From Dictyoglomus sp. NZ13-RE01 (lineage in GTDB: Bacteria; Dictyoglomota; Dictyoglomia; Dictyoglomales; Dictyoglomaceae): a stretch of DNA of 64,000 bases. A program made the translations under genes and the position numbers. The stretch spans positions 1 through 64,000 of the forward strand of contig NIRF01000004.1 in the NCBI GenBank assembly GCA_002878375.1, written 5' to 3'. The notes below the pieces were generated by a model. It was given only the letters and a program-made list of their open reading frames with translations, had not been told where the DNA came from and made no database searches. Shown in pieces: positions 25,365 through 33,562 of this stretch; position 1 is the stretch's first letter, and every line of letters begins with the position of its first letter.

Positions 25365-28300
25365 CTATTCCCTCATTAGTTTTTGAAGGTCACTATATAA
25401 AGAACTTAAAACTTCCTGGTAATCTTTTTCTCCCTTTTCTACAATCTCCATCAATTTTTCTAAATCTCTTGTGGTTTCTTCAACGATATAATCTCTATAT
25501 TTATTCTTTAAAAAAGTGTATACTTTTCTCCCGAGCTGAGTTGATCTAATCCTTTTATAGGAGTCCTCTATAATATAACCCCTCTTAAATAATATGTCTA
25601 TGATTTTCGAGTAAGTAGATGGTCTACCAATCTCCTTATTTCTCATTTCCTCAATTATAGAAGCTTGAGTATATAAAGGAACTGTATGTTTCTTATAAGT
25701 CCTCCTTTCGAATTCATATAATCCATCAGAAAAAGGAGCATATACTGAAATTGGATAGAAAATGTTCCAACCATCCTCTTTAATATCAAAGATCAACTCA
25801 CTTATTATTTCTCTTCCATCAGTTTTTATAAGTATCTTCTGTTTTCTTACTATTGGATTTCTCATTTGACTTACTAAAAATCTATTAAATATTAACTTGT
25901 AAATGTTTAGATGTTTTTTAGTTATTTCCTGGGCTATTTTTTCACTAATAAAATCTGCCAGTTCTCTTTCATTTATTGGTTTTACCGGTCTTATTGCCTC
26001 ATGAGCACCTTCGCTCTCCCAACTTCTCCCTACAAAAAGGTCTGTTCTCCCAACTTTTTCCAAATAATTTTTTGCAACAAATTGTCCTGTTACAGAAATA
26101 CGTGTTGAATCCGTTCTATGATAGGTTATTAGTCCATACTCAAATAGATCCTGCAAAATATCCATAACTTCTTGCACACTATAACCATATCTACGGGAAC
26201 TTTCCGAGAGAATTGAGGATGTAGTAAATGGTGGAAGAGGGGACAATGTCTCTTCTAAAGTATCTAAAATCTTCACTTCCGCCTTATCTTCATGAATATT
26301 GCCTTCTATCTCTAAAGAGAAATTATTACCAAATTTAATTTGGGTAAACTCTTTCTCACTCTTTAAATACTCTGCCTCTCTTTCTATTATCCAACCAAGG
26401 ACAGTACTTTGCACTCTTCCAGCAGAAAGATTATATGAATTGAAGTTTTTTTGTAACTTCCCGCTTAATTCAAATCCAATCCATCTATCCTCTATTCGTC
26501 TAACCACCTGTGATTTAACCAAACTTTCTGAAACATATCTCTCCTCTTTCCGAGCAGACTCAAAACCGTGTCTTGTAATTTCATGCATCTCTATTCTTTT
26601 AATATTTCTATTAACAGGTAAAATATATTGGAAAACATCCCAAGAAATTTTTTCTCCTTCCACATCAGGATCAGTCGCAACTAATATCTCATCCACTTCT
26701 AATGCTAACTCTCTTAATGTTTTAAGAATTTCCTTTTTGTCATCTATATTATTAGAATTACATTTAGGACAATTTTCCTCCTCATCAGTGAATTGATAGC
26801 CACAAGACAAACACCTCTTAATTGAGTTATATCTGGGGATAAACTTATCATCTAAGACTTCAACCCCATATACACCATTTTTTGTTTCCAAATCGTAAAC
26901 ATGCCCTTTAGTAGCCGTTACTAACAAAATACTATTTGGTGTTAATGATTCGTGAACCAAAAGTTTTCCATACCTTCTTGTATCTGCCTTTTCTAAAAAT
27001 TTTGATATAGTATCCGCCTTTGTTGGGGATTCTACAATCATAAGAATTGACTTCACATTATCAATTGTAGGCTCCCCTCTCAAAACTCTACTTTCTTCTA
27101 CCTCTTCTATTAGTTTACTCCAATCAATTTCTTCTTCAGAAACCCAATCTTCTTCAGTTAAAAACATTAATCTGGAGCGCAAAGATTCAAAAACAATATC
27201 ATCATCCTCAAAGAGGATTGAAATACCTCTTGTTAATCTACCCTCAAGCATTCTTGAGGTTCTTCCTGACGCCTGTATATAGGTATAGACGTCTGGAACA
27301 ACCATTTCCTTATTTTCAAATTTTATATTTGGAAATAACTCTTTTAAGTATTTATCCCATTCTTCTGAGGATATAAACTTACGTACAGACTCCCTCAAAC
27401 TCTCTATAGGAATATTACTTAAATTAGATATGAATCTACTCATCTTTTGATTATCTTCAAGTTTTTCTCTTAAAACTCTCTCTATAACAAACCTTGGAGC
27501 CTTATCTATATCAGTAGAGAAACGGAAGCATGGAGTACCCCAAAAAACTGCATACTTTATCCTCGTAGGTAGATCTATACCTCTCACTAACTTACCATAA
27601 TAGGTATAAATACCACATAAAACATCCAATTCTCCGCTTTTAAACCTCTCAAAAGAGTCCATAAAATTATCCCATGACTTTCCAACCCTAATACCATTTT
27701 CCAATAAGTAATCTACTAATTTTTCCCCTTCTTCCTCATTTTCAACAAACAATAAAACACCATCTTTTAGTAATCTTATAATTTCCAATAATCTTTCCTT
27801 ACTCTTTTTATTTACTCTAACATTTACAATATTTCTAATGCTTAGAACAAATCTTCCAATTTCGAATCCTAATAGTTCTCTAAATAAAAGAGGTCTAATG
27901 CCTCGGGGTTTTGCAGTTGCCGATGAAACAATCAATATTCCATGATTTTCTATTCTATTATTGTTTAAAGTTCCAAACTTTCTAAGTTTAATATTTGTAA
28001 GAGCTTCATTTATTAACTCCTTTGGAATACCTATCATCTCTAACAAAGTATCAATATTTTTTGATGATTTTAATACAGCATCCACATCGTCTACAAAAAC
28101 CAAATCAAATTTCTTAGAGGAAAATATATCTCTCCTTCTTGATATAAATTGTGAGGAAATAATTAAGATATCAAAATTGTCCTCTAAAAAGTCCTTTTCG
28201 AATTTTTCCTTATCCTTAGAATTCATAGAAGAGTGATAAGATAAGATTTTAATATTATCCTTGGGCTCTCCTTCAGAATACTTCCTTAGCCTTTCTTCTG

Positions 28301-28709
28301 CCTGTTTTACTAAAGAAACTGTAGGGAAAATTAAAGCTACTTTTTTATTATTCCTTGCAAACCATAAAGCAGATATAAGTCCAAAGGTTGTTTTTCCAAT
28401 ACCTGTTGGAGCAACCATAGTAAAACTCTTTGATAGTAGTAATCGCTTTGCCCAAAACCTTTGATAGCCTGTTAAAGGTTTTCCGAATTTTTTCTCAAAA
28501 AATTTGAGAAATTCTTCGTATTGGGAGTAAAAATTAGAATAGAAAAGATAATCCTTTAAAGTATTAAATTTTTCTAAGTCATGAAGCAAGTTATCTGTGC
28601 CCTCTGTAGGTAAACACTTCTCACAGGGAAGTCCTTTCTCATTCCTGTGGTCAGTATTAATATCACCACAATTAACACATGAATGATAATATTTAGCTCC
28701 AATTGCCAT
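25365..28709 (-). CDS. rgy: Reverse gyrase
   Basis: ATP-dependent introduction of positive supercoils into DNA, the marker of hyperthermophiles and extreme thermophiles. The 1114 residues hold an N-terminal zinc finger (CVNCGD ... CEKC), a helicase-like domain with Walker A APTGIGKTTFG and DDVD, and a SGRTSRML motif. The second half is topoisomerase I. It has TOPRIM MIVESPTKADTI and ATDPDVEGEKI, a zinc finger CLSCGYQF ... CPKC inside the TOPRIM region, and the catalytic Tyr in LITYHRTDSTRIS. All key residues are present, so it is likely active. It follows hsp20 by 62 bases, most of which is a terminator, and it heads KaiC, HTH, ahcY and gpsA. Confidence 0.96.
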   Translation of the reverse strand: MAIGAKYYHSCVNCGDINTDHRNEKGLPCEKCLPTEGTDNLLHDLEKFNTLKDYLFYSNFYSQYEEFLKFFEKKFGKPLTGYQRFWAKRLLLSKSFTMVAPTGIGKTTFGLISALWFARNNKKVALIFPTVSLVKQAEERLRKYSEGEPKDNIKILSYHSSMNSKDKEKFEKDFLEDNFDILIISSQFISRRRDIFSSKKFDLVFVDDVDAVLKSSKNIDTLLEMIGIPKELINEALTNIKLRKFGTLNNNRIENHGILIVSSATAKPRGIRPLLFRELLGFEIGRFVLSIRNIVNVRVNKKSKERLLEIIRLLKDGVLLFVENEEEGEKLVDYLLENGIRVGKSWDNFMDSFERFKSGELDVLCGIYTYYGKLVRGIDLPTRIKYAVFWGTPCFRFSTDIDKAPRFVIERVLREKLEDNQKMSRFISNLSNIPIESLRESVRKFISSEEWDKYLKELFPNIKFENKEMVVPDVYTYIQASGRTSRMLEGRLTRGISILFEDDDIVFESLRSRLMFLTEEDWVSEEEIDWSKLIEEVEESRVLRGEPTIDNVKSILMIVESPTKADTISKFLEKADTRRYGKLLVHESLTPNSILLVTATKGHVYDLETKNGVYGVEVLDDKFIPRYNSIKRCLSCGYQFTDEEENCPKCNSNNIDDKKEILKTLRELALEVDEILVATDPDVEGEKISWDVFQYILPVNRNIKRIEMHEITRHGFESARKEERYVSESLVKSQVVRRIEDRWIGFELSGKLQKNFNSYNLSAGRVQSTVLGWIIEREAEYLKSEKEFTQIKFGNNFSLEIEGNIHEDKAEVKILDTLEETLSPLPPFTTSSILSESSRRYGYSVQEVMDILQDLFEYGLITYHRTDSTRISVTGQFVAKNYLEKVGRTDLFVGRSWESEGAHEAIRPVKPINERELADFISEKIAQEITKKHLNIYKLIFNRFLVSQMRNPIVRKQKILIKTDGREIISELIFDIKEDGWNIFYPISVYAPFSDGLYEFERRTYKKHTVPLYTQASIIEEMRNKEIGRPSTYSKIIDILFKRGYIIEDSYKRIRSTQLGRKVYTFLKNKYRDYIVEETTRDLEKLMEIVEKGEKDYQEVLSSLYSDLQKLMRE

Positions 28710-28724
28710 ATCTATCCCCTAAAA

Positions 28725-28766
28725 AAAATAAATTGAGAGGGGGATTTTTTATTCCCCCTCTCAATT
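28725..28766 (-). terminator. Terminator between hsp20 and reverse gyrase
   Basis: A perfect 13-bp stem, 28731-28743 with 28754-28766 (AATTGAGAGGGGG / CCCCCTCTCAATT). On the minus strand it is followed by a T-rich run, TTTATTTTTTTT, ending just before the reverse gyrase SD. It ends the hsp20 message strongly, unless read through. Confidence 0.85.
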
Positions 28767-28771
28767 ATAAA

Positions 28772-29224
28772 CTATTTCTCTTCCTTTATCTTTATCTTAA
28801 TTCCTTCTACTTTTTCTGGTTTAGCTTTTGGTAATGTTAAGGTAAGGATTCCATTTTTATAAACAGCCTCTGCTTTATCTGGTACTACAGGCTTTGGAAG
28901 GTCAATTCTTCTATATACTCTTCCGTATCTTCTCTCTTTTCTGTAAACATTCTCCTCTTTAACTTCTTGTTCTTCCTTAACCTCTCCTTCGATTACTACT
29001 TGATCCTCTGTTACACTAATATCTACGTCCTCTGGTTTAAATCCTGGTAAATCTACCTTTAAAACTAAATTTTCTGGAGTTTCATATAGATCAATAGCTG
29101 GAGCAAAAGCAGTTCTTGTTCTTTCCTCAAAAGGTTCTATAGCAGTAAATTCGGAGAATAACCTATCAATCTCTCTTTCTAATCTTCTAAGTTCAGCAAA
29201 TGGATCCCAATATCTTCTTAACAT
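28772..29224 (-). CDS. Small heat shock protein, Hsp20/alpha-crystallin family
   Basis: ATP-independent holdase chaperone, 150 residues from ATG 29224 (eight bases after GGAGG; the GTG at 29233 overlaps the SD). It begins MLRRYWDPFAELRRLEREIDRLF. The alpha-crystallin domain spans about 45-140, with LYETPENLVLKVDLPGF, FxPEDVDISVTEDQVVI and the terminal GILTLTLPK motif. The C-terminal IKIKIKEE lacks a clear IXI beyond IKI. It has a strong promoter and its own terminator. Confidence 0.94.
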   Translation of the reverse strand: MLRRYWDPFAELRRLEREIDRLFSEFTAIEPFEERTRTAFAPAIDLYETPENLVLKVDLPGFKPEDVDISVTEDQVVIEGEVKEEQEVKEENVYRKERRYGRVYRRIDLPKPVVPDKAEAVYKNGILTLTLPKAKPEKVEGIKIKIKEEK

Positions 29225-29282
29225 AGTACCCACCTCCCTTTCAAGTATTTTTTAAATTTACCTATATAATTTTTACATATAT

Positions 29283-29310
29283 ATTATAGCATTACTTGTC
29301 AAAATGTCAA
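29283..29310 (-). promoter_or_regulatory. Promoter of hsp20
   Basis: On the minus strand TTGACA (29305-29310), 16 bases, TATAAT (29283-29288). A second TTGACA copy lies in the spacer, giving the pattern TTGACATTTTGACAAG, a possible operator. No CIRCE element is seen. Confidence 0.8.
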
Positions 29311-29334
29311 GTAAATTAAAACAAAAAAATTAAA

Positions 29335-29961
29335 TTAGCCTTTAGGATAAATCAGGGAAGATGCTTTCTTCTCCTCTGTGGATATAAAATATTCTACATA
29401 TCTCTTTAATATTTGTAAGAAAAAGGCTTGACCAACATTCTTATTATTCTCTTGATACCTTAAAATTCTATCTTTCTCCCAAGAAACTACTTTTCTAATA
29501 TCATCATAAGAGTAAAGGGGAAAACCAAACTCATTATTTATCTCTAAAACCTTATTAAAAACCTCTACAAGGCGATTCTTTAATTTCAAAGCCCTTGGAG
29601 ACTTAGGCATAAGGGGAGGAGAAAACAACCCTTTTACCCTTATTTCAAACTCTTTATCTAAAACAGAAAGAGCGTCAAGATAATCAGCATCTGTTAAGTC
29701 AGGATTTTCTCCTAAAAAGGCATATACCTCATACTCCATTTGTAAATGCAAATTCCACATTTTTTGTTCACTCCAAGGAGGTGGAAGCTCCTCAATTTTT
29801 TCTAAGGAGTATTCTTTTGCCTGTAATACATATGGGCAATCAGATGGGCATCTTATTTCTTTAAATCTTTTCTCACCACAACATTCAGCACATATCCATT
29901 GCCCTAAACTTTTACAAAATCTTTTTCCCTTCCTTTTATTACATATAGCACACTTTGCCAT
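29335..29961 (-). CDS. Zinc-ribbon protein of unknown function
   Basis: A 208-residue protein with a cysteine-rich N-terminus (CAICNKRKGKRFC, then CAECCGEKR and CPSDCPY) that looks like a zinc-binding cluster. A helical region of about 160 residues follows, with SEQKMWNLHLQMEYEVYAFL and YFLKRY-like segments. I recognise no catalytic motif. SD AGGAGATG and a promoter at 30004-30033 precede it. Confidence 0.7.
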   Translation of the reverse strand: MAKCAICNKRKGKRFCKSLGQWICAECCGEKRFKEIRCPSDCPYVLQAKEYSLEKIEELPPPWSEQKMWNLHLQMEYEVYAFLGENPDLTDADYLDALSVLDKEFEIRVKGLFSPPLMPKSPRALKLKNRLVEVFNKVLEINNEFGFPLYSYDDIRKVVSWEKDRILRYQENNKNVGQAFFLQILKRYVEYFISTEEKKASSLIYPKG

Positions 29962-30003
29962 ACCTTACATCTCCTATTTTCTCTTCATTATAGAATTTTG
30001 TGG

Positions 30004-30033
30004 ATTATATCATAAAATTTATGCTAATGACAA
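30004..30033 (-). promoter_or_regulatory. Promoter of the zinc-ribbon gene
   Basis: On the minus strand TTGTCA (30028-30033), 18 bases, TATAAT (30004-30009). It lies back to back with the phoU promoter. Confidence 0.6.
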
Positions 30034-30058
30034 TTGATGCTAATTAATATAACTTTAA

Positions 30059-30087
30059 TTGAAATTTAAATCTTACTTAAATATAAT
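30059..30087 (+). promoter_or_regulatory. Promoter of phoU
   Basis: TTGAAA (30059-30064), 17 bases, TATAAT (30082-30087). The predicted start of transcription is near 30094, which rules out the TTG at 30059 as a translation start because that TTG is part of the -35 box. Confidence 0.75.
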
Positions 30088-30127
30088 TTACTTTATGAAT
30101 TCCTACAATAGAAAGGAGCAATCTTCC

Positions 30128-30775
30128 GTGGATATAGAAAAAGAAATAATGGAGATCAGAGAAGATGTAGGAAGAATGAGTAGCATTGTAGAGAAAATGC
30201 TACATCAAATATTAGAATCTCTTAGAAAAAGAAACTTAGACTTAGCCTTAGATGTTATTCAAAAAGATGATTTAGTGGACAAATTATATTGGGATATAGA
30301 AAACAAATGTATAAAAATATTATCAGAATATAAGCCAAACTCACAAAACTTAAGGGTAATTGCTTCAACGATGAAGATCATTAAAGATATTGAAAGAATA
30401 GGAGATTATTCAGTAGATATAGCTAAGTTCTCTTCTAACCTTCTTAAAAACTTTTTTGAATTGCCATGGAAAGATGTATTTATTTTAGGAGAATTATCTG
30501 AATATATGCTGAAAGAAATAACAAGAATCTATCTTAATTCTGATCTAAAGGCAATTGAAAATTTAGCTTTAAAGTATAAAGAAATAAATCAAAAATACCA
30601 GGACATACTTAACAATATGATGGAACATATACAGAAAAATCCTAAAATTACCCAACAAATAATCCAATTAATAATGATCTCTCGATATTTAGAGAGGATT
30701 TCCGATCATATTACTAATATGATTGAGATTATATATTATATGGAAACAGGAGAAAAAAAGGAACTACATGGTTAA
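30128..30775 (+). CDS. phoU: PhoU-family phosphate regulator
   Basis: A 215-residue helical protein with two PhoU repeats. It begins DIEKEIMEIREDVGRMSSIVEKML and has the metal-binding-type motif ERIGDYSVDIAKF in the first half and RYLERISDHITNMIEIIYY in the second. It normally connects phosphate transport to signalling, but no Pst or PhoR gene is nearby. GTG at 30128 is ten bases after AAAGGAG (30111-30117) and fits the family N-terminus. An in-frame ATG at 30095 lies near the transcription start and has no SD. Confidence 0.85.
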   Translation: MDIEKEIMEIREDVGRMSSIVEKMLHQILESLRKRNLDLALDVIQKDDLVDKLYWDIENKCIKILSEYKPNSQNLRVIASTMKIIKDIERIGDYSVDIAKFSSNLLKNFFELPWKDVFILGELSEYMLKEITRIYLNSDLKAIENLALKYKEINQKYQDILNNMMEHIQKNPKITQQIIQLIMISRYLERISDHITNMIEIIYYMETGEKKELHG

Positions 30776-31913
30776 ATACGAGATTATTCCCTTTGGATTT
30801 TCTATTAATGACCTTTATAGCCTAAGTAAAGAGCCGTGTGACATAGTATTATCAAAAGAGTCTCAGGAAAGGATTATAAAAAGTAACCAATTATTAGAAA
30901 AGTTCTTCTCTGAAGAGAACTTTTCAAAAAATATAAGTAAGTTAAAAGCTTCTATGGATTTTGCCATAAATTTGAATGAGATAGAGATTAGAGCTACTAT
31001 TATATCCCTCGTATATTCCCTTTCCTTAGGTTATTCTGGAGTAAGGCTACAAACCATTAATAAAATTTTAGAATTGATAAGGGAAAATGTACTACCTACT
31101 ACATTAAAAGATATTTTAAAAAATTGGGACCTAACACCATATGAAGAATTAGCAATTACCAACGAACTTAAATCTTTGAAGGGTCTTCTTGTCCTTTTAT
31201 ATTACAAAACAAAGGAGTTACTAAAAATATCTGAAGTTGCCTATGCTATTTTGATTGACATCTTGAGAATACAAGACAATAGCTGGCAAAATCCCCACTT
31301 TTGGGTCCTAAAACCCCACTTGGGACAACTTAAGTTCTACGAAAATCTGACAAAACTTTTGGTTAATTGGAAACCAGGAGAAAATAAATATAATCCATTA
31401 ATATCGAAAAGTCAAATATTTGCAATTTTCCATCAGATATTAGACTTTATTGAGGATGTATTGGAGATTGAAATAAATTCAAACAATAACTCTTTTTATA
31501 CAATAATTGAGGAAGAAAAGGTCATTCTTCAAGAAAATTATGACGATAATTTTCTTTTATACAGTGTTTATTATTTAATAATATCAATAATAAATATAAT
31601 AAGCTCCTTAAAGGAACTAATAGAACATAATTTACAAGAAAACATAGAATTTTTTGAAGATAATTCCTTTGACCCTAACCTTAATTATTTCAATTCATTG
31701 GAGATTCTAAAAAAGAAAATAGACCAGTGGGAAAATTTATTAGCACAGATTTTTTTGACAATATGTAATAAGATAGAGAAAAATAATCTACAAAATTATA
31801 GCCTTCCTACTCAAATCACTTTTAACTTCATAGAAGAGAATCCATTCTCTATAAAAGAAAATTTTCACTCTTTATTAGAAAGAATAGAAAAAGAAGTAGG
31901 AGAACTTTTTTAA
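30768..31913 (+). CDS. Unknown protein coupled to phoU
   Basis: A 381-residue protein that I do not recognise. It is Leu/Ile/Asn/Lys-rich and appears all-helical, without membrane segments or Cys motifs. ATG at 30768, behind AAAAGGAA, overlaps the phoU end by eight bases, so the two are translationally coupled. The frame extends upstream inside phoU but without an SD. Coupling suggests a role with PhoU. The end overlaps the convergent kinase gene by four bases. Confidence 0.7.
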   Translation: MVKYEIIPFGFSINDLYSLSKEPCDIVLSKESQERIIKSNQLLEKFFSEENFSKNISKLKASMDFAINLNEIEIRATIISLVYSLSLGYSGVRLQTINKILELIRENVLPTTLKDILKNWDLTPYEELAITNELKSLKGLLVLLYYKTKELLKISEVAYAILIDILRIQDNSWQNPHFWVLKPHLGQLKFYENLTKLLVNWKPGENKYNPLISKSQIFAIFHQILDFIEDVLEIEINSNNNSFYTIIEEEKVILQENYDDNFLLYSVYYLIISIINIISSLKELIEHNLQENIEFFEDNSFDPNLNYFNSLEILKKKIDQWENLLAQIFLTICNKIEKNNLQNYSLPTQITFNFIEENPFSIKENFHSLLERIEKEVGELF

Positions 31914-32545
31914 CAAATGATATTAACAGCTTTCTTAATTAATTCTACAGCCTTTTCTACACTTACAAATCCTGTATTAATTACAAGATGGTAAAGTTCA
32001 GGATTATTCCAGTCTACATTGTAAAATCTCATTAAGTATCCTTCAGCAGATTTATCCTTTTCCAATATAATCCTTTCCGCCTCTTCCTCAGGAATATTTC
32101 TTTCTTCCATTAAATTTTTTATCCTAAACTCTAAAGGGGCAATAATTCTCACATGAAGCACGTTAGGTACGTCCCTTAATAGCACCTGTCCTCCTCTACC
32201 AACAATTACAACATTGCCCCACTCTCTTAATTTCTTAATAACCGATTGCACAAAAGAAATACAGCCTTCCTCATCAAAAGTCTTAATAGTAATAGAAGAA
32301 TTTTTATCTTTTACTGTTACCTTTGCTATGGGCTCTCTTCTTTTAAATAGCATGTCAAAAAATCCTTTAACTTTATAGTTGTCCTCATTATAGTCTATAA
32401 CCTCATCCTCTGAGAGCCCGGAAGCTATTGCTATCTCAGTCATTAAAAATTTATCAAAATATCTATAATTTAATTCCTTTGCTAATTTTTCTGCAATTTC
32501 GTCACCCTTACTCCCATATTGCCTGGATATGGTTATAATTGCCAT
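31910..32545 (-). CDS. Cytidylate kinase-like P-loop protein
   Basis: A 211-residue protein of the cytidylate kinase-like family (PF13189 type). The N-terminus TISRQYGSKGDEIAEKLAKELNYRYFDK contains a variant P-loop (RQYGSKGDE). VVIVGRGGQVLLRD, LHVRIIAPLEFRI and a lid-like RIILEKDKSAEGYLMRFY follow. It probably phosphorylates a nucleotide or related substrate; true Cmk has a different sequence. SD AAGGAGGGGG. Confidence 0.82.
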   Translation of the reverse strand: MAIITISRQYGSKGDEIAEKLAKELNYRYFDKFLMTEIAIASGLSEDEVIDYNEDNYKVKGFFDMLFKRREPIAKVTVKDKNSSITIKTFDEEGCISFVQSVIKKLREWGNVVIVGRGGQVLLRDVPNVLHVRIIAPLEFRIKNLMEERNIPEEEAERIILEKDKSAEGYLMRFYNVDWNNPELYHLVINTGFVSVEKAVELIKKAVNIIC

Positions 32546-32564
32546 ACAAACCCCCTCCTTCTAA

Positions 32565-33047
32565 TTATAATTTATAACCTATTTTTCTTAAGAATTCCTT
32601 TCTCTTCGCAATATCCTCATCTCCTTCTACACCCTTAGGTTTTACTCCATCTATAACCCCTAAAATCCCTCTTCCCTCACCATCATCTGCCACTATAACC
32701 TTAACGGGGTTTGCTGTGGCACAGTATATATTCACTACTTCAGGAACATGTTTAATTGCATTCAATACATTAATGGGATAGAAATTTCTCAAAAATATTA
32801 AAAAGGAATGTCCAGCACCAATTTTTTGAAGGTTTTTTATGGCAAGATCTTCCAATTCTGGATCTGTACCAATATGTCTTATTAATGCAGGTCCAGAAGA
32901 TTCACAAAAGGCAATCCCAAATTTTGCAGATGGAACAGTATTTACTATAGCTTCATACAAATCTTCAACGGTTTTTATAAAATGGGATTGTCCAAGAATT
33001 AGGTTTATATCACCAGGTTTTTCAATCTCAACAATATGGATATCCAT
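32565..33047 (-). CDS. Adenosine-specific kinase family protein (PF04008)
   Basis: A 160-residue protein of a family described in archaea and thermophiles as binding adenosine. Conserved segments are LILGQSHFIKTVEDLYEAIV, KFGIAFCESSGPALIRHIG, GHSFLIFLRNFYPINVLNAI and IYCATANPVKVIVADDGEGRGILGVIDG. Cytoplasmic. It is 19 bases before the kinase gene on the same strand. The family name comes from structural work; in vivo substrate is unclear. Confidence 0.88.
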   Translation of the reverse strand: MDIHIVEIEKPGDINLILGQSHFIKTVEDLYEAIVNTVPSAKFGIAFCESSGPALIRHIGTDPELEDLAIKNLQKIGAGHSFLIFLRNFYPINVLNAIKHVPEVVNIYCATANPVKVIVADDGEGRGILGVIDGVKPKGVEGDEDIAKRKEFLRKIGYKL

Positions 33048-33127
33048 GTATACTCTCCTCCCTTTCCGAAATTTATAGTATTATTATATCAAATTAGAAT
33101 TTAAGAGGTAAGAAAAGAGGTAAGAAA

Positions 33128-33535
33128 ATGAAAATATATTTTGCAGGTGCCATTAGAGGAGGAAGAGAAAATCAAGAAATTTTTGAGAGAATAATAAAAT
33201 TCTTAAAAGAAAAAGGACTAATTGTATTAACAGAACATGTAGGATATAAAAATGTTTTAGAGGTAGAATCTAATTTTACTCCAGAAGAGATCTATGAAAG
33301 AGATATGAGATTCTTAAAAGAATGTGACTTATTAATCGCTGAAGTATCAACCCCATCCTTAGGAGTTGGTTATGAAATTGCTAAAGCAGAGGATATGGGG
33401 AAAGATATAATATGTTTTTGTAAAAGCAATATTCCACTTTCTGCTTTAATCCTGGGTAATAAAAACTTAAAACTGTACTTTTATGATTCTATTGAGGATA
33501 TTTTTAATATTTTAGATAAATATATACGGGGGTAA
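33128..33535 (+). CDS. Nucleoside 2-deoxyribosyltransferase-like protein (Rcl/DNPH1 type)
   Basis: A 135-residue protein with the N-terminal IYFAGAIRGGRE motif, ERDMRFLKECDLLIAEVSTPSLGVGYEIAKAE with the catalytic-type Glu, and a short C-terminus. The family cleaves N-glycosidic bonds of deoxynucleosides or their 5'-phosphates. SD GAGGTAAG before the ATG. Transcribed alone and closed by the hairpin at 33526-33551. Confidence 0.82.
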   Translation: MKIYFAGAIRGGRENQEIFERIIKFLKEKGLIVLTEHVGYKNVLEVESNFTPEEIYERDMRFLKECDLLIAEVSTPSLGVGYEIAKAEDMGKDIICFCKSNIPLSALILGNKNLKLYFYDSIEDIFNILDKYIRG

Positions 33536-33556
33536 TTTGAATTACCCCCGTAATTT
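33526..33556. terminator. Bidirectional terminator
   Basis: A perfect 12-bp inverted repeat, ACGGGGGTAATT (33526-33537) / AATTACCCCCGT (33540-33551), sits between the convergent deoxyribosyltransferase-like gene and clpC and overlaps the stop codon of the first. T-rich sequence follows on the plus strand (AATTT); the upstream A-rich flank serves the minus strand. Confidence 0.8.
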
Positions 33557-33562
33557 AGTATC

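Noticed and set aside
25911-28464. Several plus-strand frames opposite reverse gyrase
   Set aside because: Low-complexity shadow translations without SDs; reverse gyrase is intact across the region.
29289-29310. CIRCE element at the hsp20 promoter
   Set aside because: The TTGACATTTTGACAAG repeat does not match the TTAGCACTC-N9-GAGTGCTAA consensus.
30059-30127. N-terminal extension of PhoU from TTG 30059
   Set aside because: The TTG is the -35 box of a clear promoter, and a GTG with a proper SD lies downstream at 30128.
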